NCBI GenBank assembly: GCA_023374025.1
Contig: SIJG01000075.1
Span: 327,743-391,742, forward strand
Direction: 5' to 3'
DNA from: Heterodera schachtii
Lineage: Eukaryota > Nematoda > Chromadorea > Rhabditida > Heteroderidae
DNA: 64,000 bases
Shown: positions 1 through 12,674 of the stretch, piece after piece
How positions within the stretch are numbered: the first letter of the stretch is position 1
How the letters are laid out: each line of letters begins with the position of its first letter
The notes under the pieces: model-generated
The model's database searches: none
Seen by the model: only the letters and a program-made list of their open reading frames with translations
What the model was told of the DNA's origin: nothing
Program-made: the position numbers and the translations under genes

Positions 1-2503
1 AACAAAGAAAATTCATTTTCGGCACAGAATTTGAGACGAATTTGTTGTTGCGAATCCAAAAAATCTTTTTCATATTTCTTGTTTTAATTTATGTAATTAT
101 TTAATTAAGTGGGCATTTTCAACATAATTGGGTCATTTTCCATCTCCATTCCCAGTCCCATACCCCGGGGGACATTGGCCTTTCTCTCTCTTCCCATGGG
201 CCATTTTGGCCTGAAAAGAGACGGCGACTGCTGGGCGGCGTTGGTTGGAATTGGGTCGTAGTATTTCCCATTTCTCCACCCACACACGGTCTCGATTCGA
301 CCATTGAAAGTTCGGGAATGGGTGGGTGGGAGTGGGGGGGGGGGGGTGAGTGACTCTTTCCTGACAACCGAAGCGCTCCCCCCAGGGGCCGGGGGGGGCG
401 ATGAAATCGATTGCCAACCCTCTCAATTCCCACCACCACCACAGCAGTTGTTCTCAGACAGCTCATCTCCTCTGCTGTTAGCCGCTTCTTCTCCGCCTCC
501 CCCGCCCCCTCCCGTCCAATTGCCAGCCGAGACGAGAGACGGACGGACGACTACGGCCCGCCCGGCGGACTGCTGGGGAAGAAACGGCTTTACCCCCCCC
601 CCCCCCCCCCCCCCTCTCCCCTCTATGCCCCTTCTTCGTGTGGCCGAGGGACCTCTTCCCTCTTTGTCTATGGCCCAGCCCATGGCTTTATCCCCCCCCC
701 CCCCTTCCGTGCTCCCCCCACTGCTTGAGGGGGATTTAATCAAAGGTGCACTAGCAGAAGCAGCCAAGCGATAGCACTTTTGTGTGGCGCCGATGCTGCT
801 GGACAGCACAACAAAACTCCCTCCTTCTCTATATTTGTTGGTTGGCCCGAGAATCCCGACCATGTAGGTAGGCATAGGCTAAAGTAGCAAAAAGCAATCC
901 CCCACTAATCCCCCCCCCCCCCCCCCCCCCCCCCCTCCCGCCGGGGGTGTCATTTTTAGCCCCCCCCCCTCGCCGAAGGTATTTTGGACGGGAAAAATTG
1001 GCCACTTCAAATTGCGTCCCCGCAAAATATGGCGCTATGGCCAACCACAGGAGCAACAAACACCTAAAAACTCAAAAGCACTTTTAGGGTTTATGTGTTG
1101 AACATAATGCCAAAAAATTTGCGAAATTTAAAGGCGCACGCAAAAATTTTTTTTTTGAAAACGAAAATTCCAAGTCAGCATAGAAGTTGAAATACCGTTT
1201 GTTTAATTTGTCCATTTAACCTCCTCCCATTAATTTTTTTATTAAAATTCATGGAAATTTTTTAAAATAATAAAAATTTTATTCAGAAATTTTGAATTTA
1301 TAATATCAATTAATATAAATTATCAAAAAAAAAAACAAACATTACATGCCAGGGACGTAGCAGATTTCGACTGACGCATTCTAAAATTTTGGACCCCCCG
1401 GAAATCCGACTTTTGAGTTCAACACTTTTTGAGTGAAGAAATTCTTAGTCCAAGTTCCAAGTTTTATGACTCGAATTTCATTCATTTCCGAAAGTTTTTT
1501 TTAACTTGAGGAATTCCGGTCCCTAAATTCCGAATTTTTTGGTCTCAGAGTTTCGACTTTAGAGTTAAGCGAGCTTTTGGCCACGAAATTCCGATTTTCG
1601 AGTTCGAAAATTTTTTGAGCGTTTGAATTATATTACTGAAGCATAAATATTTCCATTTTTTACTCAAAGATGTCTCACAAAACTAAGAAAGACTGCCCAT
1701 TCCTTCTTCTAATCCCCTGCCCGAGACACTTTATAATTCATTTGCAATGTGTCCAAAAATGACAAATGGCCATTTTCCCTCCCCCCCCCCCCACTATCCC
1801 CTGGGGGAATGCTTTTTCTGTCCCTTAATTCTTTTGGCTTCAGTGATTTGATTTTATATTCGGGTTTTAATGTTTTTTAGAGGTATTCCGGCCTAAAATT
1901 CGGATTTTTAAATTTTTTAGAGATATTTGGGCCTAAATTTTGGTTTTTTTTTTTCATTTTTTTAGATATATTTGGGCCTAAGATTCGGTTTGATTGTTTT
2001 TGGCAATTGTTCAAGAATTTTTTTTGCCACAGGTCTGCATCTTTAAAAATCTTAAATTAGAAATTTGCTTCTTCTCCTTGTTTCACACACATTATTAATC
2101 CATCACGCAGAAACATTTTACATAAAAATAATAATTTATAATTCGTCATGGTGCCATTACTGTAGTGCACGAATTGCTACCGTATCATCCGCATTCGTTT
2201 CGCATTGGCGCCGCGCATGCGCTCCAGCAACAACAACAAACATTTTTTTCACTGTAAAGCAGTTACGGTAGAACCGAGCCGCCGCCAGCTGCTACAGTAC
2301 CACCATCACCACTACCATTCTTCGCTTGTCACACTGTGCCGTCCTCCGCTTTATGCCGTCGTCGTCTAACATTATTTGTTGCAACGAAAACTTGCCGCTA
2401 CCGTCATCATCATTATCATCTGTGTTGTTGTCGCTGTTGTTTCACCATACGACGACCGTAATCCGCCGTTGCTGCAACTACAATACTACCATCACCGTTG
2501 GGC
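1..2503. other. No gene seen; C/G homopolymer-rich then AT-rich upstream region
   Basis: Positions 1-1060 carry repeated C or G runs (for example C runs at 593-614 and 910-935) that create proline- or glycine-rich open frames on both strands; none has splice sites or a recognisable domain. From 1061 to about 2050 the sequence is AT-rich with short degenerate repeats. From about 2060 base composition changes to CA/TC-rich trinucleotide sequence that runs into the first exon of the receptor gene. A tract ending TTTTTTTGCCACAG near 2032 could be a splice or trans-splice acceptor for that gene, but this is only inferred. Confidence 0.6.
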
Positions 2504-5500
2504 ATGATCGGCTGCTGCTGGTCCAAAAGAAACAACAACGCCAGTGCCAACGACAACAATAACATTAGCATTGGCATCATTAGCAGCAAAAACTTTGGTC
2601 AATCATCCCAATTATCCTCATCCAAACCCCTAATTGCTTCACCCTCCAACCCCGTTAATCCCCAATTATCATCACTATCATCATCCTCTTCATCATTGAC
2701 CCAATCCCGATCGTCGTCCATTAGCTGTCACACACCTTCCGCTTCATCCTCTATACCCTATTCATCTCCTGTTCATCCACCATCATCATCCGCTTTATCA
2801 TCTTCCACCACTAAATCCGTGCTTCATCATCCCTCCTCCCCATCGGCGTTATTTGCCAAGTGCGCTGCTTTTGCCGTCGCCCCTCTGCTCCACTGCTTCT
2901 GCTGTTGGTCCTCCGTTGTGCCGCTTCTGCTCTTGGCCATGGTTGTGCATCCGTCGCGCGGCAACCAAGACGCGGCCCAACTGTTTGAGGAGCTGTTGGC
3001 CGACTACAACAAGCTGGTCAGACCAGTGGACGAGAACAACGCAACACTGGTGGTCAAGTTCAAGCTGAAGCTCAGCCAACTGCTCGACGTTGTAAGAATT
3101 TTTAAAGAAAAAATTTACAAAAAACCCTCTACATTTCAAAAAAATTGCCGGAATGCTAAATATTTTAAAACTGAACGAATAAACCAATTATACCACCGTG
3201 ATCAGAACAGTTCTCCTTCAGGGTGATCGGAAGTGTTCAAAAAATATTAACACTCCATTTTGAAACGCCAAATTAGAGCAATCTTGGGAAAAATTCGAAT
3301 TTTTTTTTCTTTTACACTTTCCAATTTTTTGTCTATGATTCTTAATATTTATGAGAAAGTACGCTTTGTGAAAATTTCAGCTCAATTGAAAATCAAAATC
3401 GGCCTCGAGAATCTTGGCCAATTCTCTTGTTTTTGAATTGCATTATCTCTCAGAAACTCGGAAACTAGGGGGACCTACTGGGCAAGGAATTCAACTTCAA
3501 ATGTTGAAATCGAAAAAAACACTAAAAGCTTAGCTGGTTTCCCAATTGATCGAAAAAATTCCGTGCCAATTTCTGACTTCATTTTTGCATTTTTTTGAAA
3601 TTTTCATTGTTGCAACATCAAATTCCAACATCTCTCTGATCAAATCCCTTAGAGCCAAATGTTTTTGCCACGGGCAAGAAGCCGTCCCCGCCACTTTCAT
3701 AAATTCCTCCCCCCAGGGGTCGGGCGACTGATTGATTGACTGATGAGACAGAAATTCCAAGCCGAATTGGATTTTTGGGCATTTTTCATTGTTGTCCTTC
3801 ATCATGTGTCTGTCAGCCTATCAAAATGTTTTCCGCTGTTGTCAACCAAAATATTTGTTTTATGTGTGGCGATGTTGGCACAGCGTCATGGCAAATTGCT
3901 TTTATCCCAAGGGATTTTCCGGGATTTGTTTTTTTCATTTTTTAAATTATGAAATTTGAAAGCAATTAACATCTCTATGACGCACTCTATAGCCCACAGG
4001 GTTTTTTTTTTTAATTTTCCGCAAATTCACCAAAAGTTTTTTCATCGATTTTACCCAACTCCTTCGGAACACAAAATTTCCACTCTTTTTCACCTCTCCA
4101 GAGTTTTTTTTTATATGTTAGCCTATTTCCCGACAAAATTTTCAGTCCCTGCCTCGTGTGAAAATTTTTTGCTTTCCCCAAGTATAAATTTTTTTTAAAT
4201 AACCTAAAAATTTCAACAATTTTTAGCATGAAAAACAGCAGATTATGACAACAAATGTTTGGCTTCAACATGTAAGAAGAAATTTGAAAAAACAAAATAG
4301 TCTATTTATAATTAATTAATTAAGAGTTGGATGGATAGCAAATTGAGGTGGAACCCGCGCGACTACGGCGGTGTTGAGGTGCTTTATGTGCCATCTGAGA
4401 TGATTTGGTTGGTTGTTAATGAAAAATATTATTCTAATCATTTAATTTTAATGATGTAAATTTGTAATTAATTAACTTTTAAATATTTATGGCTTGTAAT
4501 TTATTAATAAATTAATTTATATATTTTTTGAATATATAATATAAAATAGAAATACACTGTGTAACATTAATATAAGGACACCCTATTTTTTGTTAGTTTG
4601 ACCACTTCCCATGAACCGATCGAGTTGAAATTTTAACTGTAAGTAGCAATTCTGAAAATATTAAGATTCTAATAGTGACAAGACGAAAGGATGTCTGAAA
4701 AAAAATTTACGAATTTTTTTTCAAAAATGGGGTGTAACATAAATATAAGGACACTTTTTTCAGAAGGCTGTAACTTTTCGAGTTGAGCATTAAAAAATCT
4801 GAAAAAATTCATTTTAGCTTAGTTTTGTGTACTGATCAAAAAAGTAATTTGCAACAAATTGATCAGATCACTCCTTTATGGTGATCTGAAAATCATAAAA
4901 TGGCTTGAAACCCGGGAAACTTTATATATAAAAAAATTCATAGGGGGCTGGAAAAATTTTTTCGTGAAAAACCATTAAGGTCATCTGAAAGAGAATAAAA
5001 TTCTCTACAAAATGGCCACTGGATGAGTGCCGCATCTCCGCGGAGGCGCGTTTGGTTAAATATCGACTACCCAAAAAATGACCAATTTTAAGCCATTTTT
5101 CCTTCATTTTTGAGACATCCATATTTAACCAAACGCGTCTCAGTGGAGACGCGGCATAGAGCCATCATCCAAAGGTCATTTTGTAGAGAATTTTGTGCTT
5201 TTTCTGTTCGTCATATTCATCTTCTACGGAAAAATTTTCCTAACCCCCTAGAAAATTTTTTCGAATTTACTCAGATTTTAGCATTTTTTCACCCGCAAAA
5301 ATTTTTTATTTACTGACTTTTTTCTGGCATGAAGTGAATAGAAAATGCTTATAGCATTTCTGTAAATTATCTTAGTGTTGGTTGGTGTCAGTTTGATTCG
5401 GTTGTACAAGTGTTAGAGGCAATTTAAGCCTTATGGCCCTTAATTTCTCCGGAAAACTTGGAAAACTCAACACAACTCCGCCTAAAAGACATATTTCTGT

Positions 5501-8500
5501 CCGCAAAAGAAACAGAAATATGAAAAAAGATTTGTTCTTTCTTATTTAGCTTGTTTTATCAGTTTCTTTTTGGTAGTTGTTGAGATTTTTTTCGTTTTTT
5601 ACAAGTGTCCTTATATTTATGTTACACCCCATTTTTGAAAAAAAATTCGTAAATTTTTTTTCAGACATCCTTTCGTCTTGTCACTATTAGAATCTTAATA
5701 TTTTCAGAATTGCTACTTACAGTTAAAATTTCAACTCGATCGGTTCATGGGAAGTGGTCAAACTAACAAAAAATAGGGTGTCCTTATATTAATGTTACAC
5801 AGTGTATAAAATAAATGTTAACAAGTAAAGAAATGAATAAATATAACGAAATTTATTTTTGATGATTATATTTGGAAATTGCTTAATTTAAACATATATT
5901 AATTAATTTTTTTAAATTAATAATAACTATGAAATTTTTAGATTTTAATTTATTTCAAATTTCTGTTACAACTTTTTTTTTCATTGTGAAAATTTGTTTG
6001 TCATTGTAATATTTTGACATTACTTAATTTAAATTTACAAATAATTTCTGTTTACTTTTTTAATTAATAATTATAAAATTTAGTTTTATTTTAAATTAAA
6101 AAAGTAATTAAATTTCTTTCATAATATTTTTCAAAATTAATATTGTTTAAATTTAAATATTTTTAAATTAATTGCTCAATTTAATTAACAGCTGTTGTTC
6201 CCCAATTCCCTTCTTATAGGCTGCCCGACATTGTGTTGTACAACAACGCGGACGGCAAATACCAAGTGACAATAATGACCAAGGCCAAACTGTCGTACAA
6301 CGGCACCGTGGAGTGGACACCGCCCGCCATCTACAAAAGGTGTGAAAAGCAATTAATTAAAAATAAATAATTACTATTAAATTAATTAAATTGTTTTTTC
6401 CACATTTTTTAGCATGTGCCAAATTGACGTTGAATGGTTCCCATTTGATGCGCAAACATGCGAAATGAAATTTGGTCAGTTTGTTTATCAAGTGAAAATA
6501 ATAACGGACGGCGAAACCCAACTCGTACTAAAAGCCAACTCGAACTGTTTTTCGATAGAAAAAAATCGTCATAATTTTTTTTGTCAAAATCAACCAAATT
6601 AAACATTTTATTGTGTCCTTTGATGATAGCCTTCAAGAAGAAATTCAAAAAATTTGATCATGTTACAAAAAAAGCATAAACGAAAAGCAAACAAAATTTT
6701 TTTCAATTTTGGTATAACTTTTTTAAAACTTATATAATTTTTGAATTTTGTATATAGAACATAATCTTAAGGGCTATAGAAGCATACCAAAAATGTTCAT
6801 TTTGGTTGACTTTGACAAAAGTTATGTAATTTTTTTGATGTCGAAAAAGTACGAATCGGGGCAACACGATTCGGTTTTTACCAATAATAACACCTCTGTA
6901 TTTGTTTAAATCAACGTAAAAAACTTAAAAAACCTGTCATTTTTTTAAAATTTTTAGCTAAATATTTTACTTTCACTCATTAATTTTGATTGCAACATCG
7001 GCGCCGGTTGGGACTAATCCTAATCAACAATTTTTGTTTTTAGCGAATTTTTTTTTTTAATTCTGACGGTCTCTAAATTTTCCCAAGGCTCATGGACATA
7101 CGGTGGCATGGAGGTGGACTTGAAACACAAAGATGAACATTTGCAGTACGAGGAGCAGGAGTTGGTCCCAGGCCCGGACGGCAAAACGGAGACCGTTTGG
7201 GTGGTGGACGAAGGCATCGACTGTAAGTGGAATGAATGAATGAATGAATGAATGAATGATCGGATCTGATCAATTATCATTCATTCATAACTATCACCCA
7301 AAATTTTAATTATCCAAATTAATTGAATTTAAACGAGCTTTTCGTCTATCACTTCCAAACGCGGGCGGACAACCCAATCAAAAAGTCGAGAGAATCGGGA
7401 TTGGAAAAAAAAACCCAAGCGAACTAAACATAAGATTTTGGTCCAAATTCTGATATAAAACACTTAAGGCCATTGAATGATGTCAAGAATTTAAGAATTG
7501 TTGATTGCTTTTTAGCAAAAGTTAATAAGCAAATTGATAAATAATATTTTGCAGTGAATGACTATTACCCAAGCGTGGAGTGGGACATTCTGCGGGTGCC
7601 GGCCAAACGTCACCAAAAAACGTAATTTTTTTTTCATAATTCGAGAATATTTATTAATTCTTATTCAATTTAAAATTATCCTTAAAAATAATTAAAAAAC
7701 AAAAACAAAATTGAAATGAATAAAATTTAAAATGTTGTGTGTTTGCTGCTCATTCTTATGCTCCAGTTATCCCTGCTGTACTTCGCCGTTCATTGACCTC
7801 ACTTATGAGATCCATTTGAGGCGAAAAACGCTGTTTTACACGGTCAATCTAATGGTAATTAAACAATTAAATAATCAGTTTAAATAATTAATTAATTATT
7901 GGTAATTAAGATTCCCTGCGTGGGCATCAGTTTTTTGACAGCCCTCGTCTTTTATTTGCCTTCCGACGGAGGCGAAAAGGTGGCATTTAAATATTTTTTT
8001 TATTATTTAAAGCTAATTTTTAATCAATTTGCAGATCTCACTGTGCATTTCCATTCTCATTTCACTCACTGTGTTCTTCCTTTTGCTCGGTTCAGAACAC
8101 TTTTCTTACATTTTAAATTAGGGACTGTCCGAAAACCACGGCATTAAAATTTCCTGTTTTAGAGACTCGGCCAAAAATTAGAAAAACAAGGTTCTAAATT
8201 TCAGATTTTTCCAATTCCACCAGTTCCTGGGTATAGAGTAGAGACCGGACAAGAGGGTCGGTCGGTCGGTTTCGGTTAAAAACCGAAAAAAAACCGAAAC
8301 CAAAAAAACCGAAAAACTCAAAAATTTGTCGGTCGGTCGGTTTCGGTTAAAAAACCGAAAAAAACCGAACCGAAAAAAACCGAAGAAAAATTTTCGGTAT
8401 ATCGTTTCGGTTTCGGTTTTTTTGAATTTTTTTATCATTTCACAAAAAAAACAATAAACCATTTTTATCAATAGAAAAAGCGAAAGATCACCTCTGAGTA

Positions 8501-10154
8501 AAATTGTAGAGCTATTGAAGCTCTATCAATGGTGTATAAGTTGGGAAAATAATTGAAAAAGGCAGCCAAAAAACGTTTGTTAGCTTCCTGATTCTTCTAA
8601 AAATTTGATAATTTTAGTGGTGCGCTTTTCAAAAACTTTTTGAAAACTTCGGGTGGGGGAGGGGGGTGTCCGGCGGTGCCGATAGGCGCCGCCGGGAAAT
8701 TTTTTGAAAATGAGTATAATTTGTTAAGAGAATTTTGTCCAAAAATTGTCAAATTTTGTGATTTTCGAGCCAATTATTGGTAAAAAAAAATTTGGAGTTT
8801 TGGGAGGCCGGCGGTGCCGATAGGCGCCGCCGAAAGTTTTTCGGAATTTTAGGAATTTTTAATTAATTTTATTAAGAAAATTGTACAAATTTAAAAATTT
8901 TCAAGAGTCCCCAATTCCCCAAGTTAGTGTCGGGGGGTCGGGGGATAAAAAGTCGGAGGTAGGGGGCTCGGGGTTGGGGAGCAACCCTATTATAAACCCC
9001 CAAAATAGGTGCTAAAAATGGAAATGAGATAAATATTTTAAAAATCAAAAATGTAGTCAAGTAAATAAATAAATAAATTTTGAATATGAATTTTTGATAA
9101 AATTTTCCATTTCTCAGGGGTGTATTTTTTGTTTTTATTGCATTATTGTTAATAATTTTTTCAAAATAGCATAAAATATTTTACAAAAAATTCTTCAAAA
9201 TGAAAAAGAGCACAAAAAAGCAATAAATTTATTATTATTAACAGGTTATATCGCTCCAATTTGATTCGGTTTTTTTTTTCGGTTTTTCATAAAAGTCGGT
9301 CGGTTGTTTCGGTTTTTTGATTATTTCGGTCGGTCGGTTTCGGTTAAAAAACCGAAAAAAACCGAACCGAAAAAAAAAACCGAAAAAGTCAAAAATTTCT
9401 CGGTCGGTTTTTTTCGGTCAAAAACCGAAACCGAAAACCGAAAAATACCGAAAAAACCCGAAAAAAAAAAACCGACCGGTCCGATCTCTAGTATAGAGTT
9501 TTCCATAATTCCAAAATATTCGCTATAGCCAATTTGGACCATTTAAAAAACCACGAAAATTTATTGCCTACAAATTAATTGCCTAAAATTTGGCAATAAA
9601 AAATGAAATTTTATTACCTAAAATTTGGGTACATATTTTTTAAAATTTAGTTGAAATTATCCCTTCAACGAGTTTGGTCATTCCGCTGATTGGCAAATAC
9701 TTGTTGTTCACAATGGTGCTGGTCACATTGTCAGGTACAAACAAAAAAACAGTATTTTAATGTCCGAAGTATCATATCGCACTTCTAATAAACCCAATTA
9801 ATTAATTTATTAATCCTAATTATGCCCCCCTCCCCTTTTCAGTCATTGTAACTGTGATAACACTGGTCAGTGATTTTTCATTATCAATTAATTGTCTGGA
9901 TACAAGAGCCTTAAGAAATTTTATTAAAAATGCTTAAAATTTTCAAAATAACTCAGAAATAGCCAATTTTTGTGAAAATTTATTAAAAAACCGGTCAATA
10001 ATTAAAAATTTTCCCGACGGCACAGCAGTTACGGTCCCAGGAGGGAGTACTCGGGGTACGTCCCACCCCGCCCCGCCCCCAAGGCCCCTTCCACACCCGA
10101 AATTTTTAAGAAAAAAAATATTTTTGCTGAAAAATTTTAGATTTTCCTTGTGGT

Positions 10155-10201
<47 letters not shown>

Positions 10202-11978
10202 AGACCGAGCCTCACCCAAATTTTCCTAAAAATTTCGTTAAATTTTTCAAAAATCCACAATTTTTGGTGGAAATCTGCTAAATTCTTTTCAGAATGTGCA
10301 CTACCGTAACCCTTCCACGCACAAAATGTCGCCCTGGATGCGTACGGTATTCATTGATGTGTTGCCCTATTATCTGCTGATGAGGAGGCCTCCGCAGCGG
10401 ACAAAAGTGCAACAGTCAACTAGCAGGCCATCTGCAGATGATCCGTTTCACAAGGAGTCGACCAGCTCATCAATTATGGTAGGCGAAGTGGGAACGTTAC
10501 GGTATTAGGGGCCGGTTATTAATCGGTAGAACGTCGGTTAGAGAGTGGGAGGGAAGAGAGAGAGAGAGAGAACCAGAGAGAGACATGATACTGTAGAGAG
10601 CGGATATAGTAAACTTTGACTAAAATCAAAAGATACGTCAGGCAGAGAGAGGAAAGAGAGAGAGAGATAGAGAGGGGAGAAGAGAGAGAAAGAGGATAGA
10701 GAGAGAAGTACGGTATTACAAAAAAAAAATCAGTCGAAAAAATTGACAAAATTTCCATAAAAGATGATGCCCGGCTCCACAACATCGACAGTGCTTCGAC
10801 GTCGCCGTGAACGGAGCAGCTTGGCGAGCACCGTGGCGGGGCCAAGCCGAGGCCGTTCATCGCTCCGGGAAAGGGTGGGAATAACGGCCGAAGGGGGGGG
10901 GGGTAGCTCATAATTCATAAAAGGCGAAATTCCTTCCATTTTAAGACCATTAAATTCCAAAAAAAAAAATCCCCTGCTCTGTCTAATGCTATGGTTATGA
11001 GATTTGTCACCCACAGACGGTGTTGGGTACTGGAAAATTTAAAAACATGATGAATTTGTGAAGCAAATCAAATTTCTGCTCCCAAAACTCACTTAGGTAA
11101 AATGTAAATTTTTCAAAAACCAATGAAAATGACAAATTTCCAGGTAAAAATTTCGGCATCGCATCAGGATCCCAACCTCAATTCGCAAGGATAGGATTCG
11201 CGATTGGAACCAGAAAGGGATAGGATTACAATTAGGAATTGGCAAAATATCCGATATCAAAATATTGCCAAATCATTCCCATCCAGGACTTCGGCCTGAT
11301 CACTTCCACCAGCGGCATCCAAAGGCTGATGTGCCATCAACGGGCGTCAACGACAACGCATGACGAGTCGGACATGCGCGAGCACAGCCCATTGCGCAGT
11401 GCGGTCGAGTCGGTGACATTCATCGCGGAACATTTCCGGCGCGAGGAGGAGGACCAACAGGTGGGCGGGCGGGCGCGCGTTTGAGCAGTAATTATGTAAT
11501 TAATGGTGTTCGACGGGGTGCACCATGTTTCCACCCCGCCCGCGACCCGAAAAATAATAAAATTTCAAACATAAATTAAAAAGAGTGTTCGAGAGTCTCG
11601 AGTCTTGAAAAAGTCTCGTTTTTTTAAAAGGAGCCAATTTGAAATTATTTGAATTGTTAGCGATTTTGTCCAGCAGTGTGGGCACCGCCGGGCAAATTTT
11701 GAAAATCACCAGATTTTTCTTTCTAAAATGCCACTTTTTGTTTACAGATAATTGAGGATTGGAAATACGTGTCGGTGGTGTTGGACCGCATCTTTTTGGT
11801 CAGAATTTCACTCTCATTAAAAGCTTTTTTTGGGGGAAAAAATTAAAAAATAATAATTTTCCTTATTGCGGCACAGATCACTTTCACGGTTGTCTGCTTG
11901 TTGGGCTGTGTGCTGATCATTTTCCGCGCTCCAACAATTTATGATCGGACACCGGCGTTAGGGGACCCGAAAAAATGA
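2504..11978 (+). CDS. unc-63: Alpha-type nicotinic acetylcholine receptor subunit, UNC-63-like
   Basis: Ligand-gated cation channel subunit; the C. elegans counterpart is part of the levamisole-sensitive receptor of body-wall muscle. Exons: 2504-3091, 4327-4411, 6220-6339, 6413-6474, 7088-7222, 7555-7621, 7767-7854, 7911-7979, 8035-8089, 9651-9734, 9843-9865, 10293-10478, 10764-10874 (least certain), 11287-11460, 11748-11798, 11877-11978. Visible marks: Cys-loop with two Cys spaced by 13 residues around FPFD (exon 4), vicinal Cys pair YPCC (exon 7, the alpha signature), M1 [10 protein letters not shown]2 [19 protein letters not shown]3 in exons 10-11, Ser-rich M3-M4 loop, M4 in the last exon. 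About 666 residues are accounted for. The short stretch normally following LSQLLDV (DEKNQ...NVWL type) was not found, and the exon 2/3 junction has no canonical donor in the right phase. Exon 1 starts with a Ser-rich extension of about 110 residues ahead of the hydrophobic leader. Confidence 0.85.
4555..5804. mobile_element. Non-autonomous Tc1/mariner-like element (MITE) with ~200-bp TIRs
   Basis: The outer ~200 bp at each end are near-perfect inverted repeats beginning CACTGTGTAACATTAATATA, and the element is flanked by a TA dinucleotide on both sides (4553-4554 and 5805-5806). A second, weaker inverted repeat lies inside (around 4940-5070 against 5105-5210). No transposase reading frame is present. 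It sits in the large second intron of the acetylcholine receptor gene. TA duplication plus TIRs is typical of Tc1/mariner-derived MITEs; family assignment is inference. Confidence 0.8.
6541..6859. repeat. Fold-back (inverted-repeat) element in receptor intron
   Basis: The left half (CGAACTGTTTTTCGATAGAA...) is matched imperfectly by the reverse complement of the right half, which ends near CGAAAAAGTACGAATCGG. It includes the stretch TATAACTTTTTT seen in the other fold-back elements of the window. No coding capacity. It fills most of the intron between the Cys-loop exon and the next exon. Confidence 0.55.
8239..9490. mobile_element. Non-autonomous hAT-like element, TIR TAGAGAYCGGAC
   Basis: Left terminus TAGAGACCGGAC and right terminus GTCCGATCTCTA are inverted repeats, followed inward by long arrays of TCGGT/ACCGA units (CGGTCGGTTTCGGTT and its complement). 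An 8-bp direct repeat GTATAGAG flanks the element at 8231-8238 and 9491-9498. TIR form YARNG and 8-bp duplications are hallmarks of hAT transposons. No transposase frame; two GC-rich palindromes (about 8675 and 8806) lie inside. It occupies the intron between M2 and M3 of the receptor gene. Confidence 0.8.
10156..10201 (+). repeat. 46-bp poly-C tract
   Basis: An uninterrupted C run directly preceded by TGGTA, inside the intron before the M3-M4 loop exon of the receptor. Shorter C or G runs occur at 593, 910, 38240, 39913, 41420, 36388 and 62490, so C-homopolymers recur in this genome; exact lengths may be unreliable. Confidence 0.9.
10541..10712 (+). repeat. GA-rich microsatellite in receptor intron
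   Basis: Imperfect (GA)n with interruptions between the exon ending at 10478 and the proposed exon at 10764. Any exon assignment immediately downstream is therefore less certain. Confidence 0.85.
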
Positions 11979-12674
11979 TGATTTGGAAATGGAAAACAAA
12001 AATATTATTTTTTTTCTTTTTATTAATTAATGCGGGTCAATTTTGAATTAATTATTATGCCCAAAAAGGCAAATGCTTCCAAAAATGAACACAGTGCTCT
12101 CTCTTTATGTTTAAGTGATCACATTGAATGATTGATTTGATCGAAAATTTGCCCAAATTTTTGTGAATTTTTTTGATGAAAAAATCAGTTTTATCACTTG
12201 GCAGATCAAATCTCTCAATTCTTATTCAAAATGTATATGTATTGTACAAAATAATAAAATTATTGTAAATGCCATTGCAAATTAAAACATCAAACTTTCC
12301 GAAAAGATATTATCATTATTGAAATATTAGTGATTTACAGTATGCAAAGCATACAGTACACTCAAAAGGTAACTGTTTAAAAGTCGTCATATTAAAGCTC
12401 CAAAAAATGAAGATCAAGCTGATCAGCAGATCACCAATTCATGGTAATCCTAAAACACGAAAATGACAGTCTCTTCGAGGCCCCAATATTCCATTCGTCC
12501 GCTAAAAGTTTTCCATTTTATGTGCCATAAAAATTATGTGTAGGATGAGGTCAAATTTCTTGGCACCCAAAACGAAATAATTTTCATATTCACTGATTTG
12601 GTAGAGAATTTTGTGCTTTTCCCCATTCATTTTTTCCCAAATTTTGTTCAATTTCCTTGGAAATTTTCCTTGAT
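11979..12674. other. Receptor 3' region and shared repeat-unit flank
   Basis: No gene seen. Positions 12100-12260 are repeated at 29068-29224 plus 30567 onward, where a transposon has inserted. The stretch 12337-12670, including the palindrome CAGTATGCAAAGCATACAGTA, also occurs beside other F-box-type copies (for example near 18640-18990, 27360-27620 and 47040-47560) and marks the 3' flank of that repeat unit. AATAAA-like motifs near 12250 could serve the receptor transcript. Confidence 0.6.

Noticed and set aside
133..1059. Pro- and Gly-rich open frames on both strands near the window start
   Set aside because: Produced by C/G homopolymers, with overlapping frames on opposite strands and no splice sites or domains.
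9943..10309. Open frames with glycine or proline runs
   Set aside because: Translations of the poly-C tract within a receptor intron.
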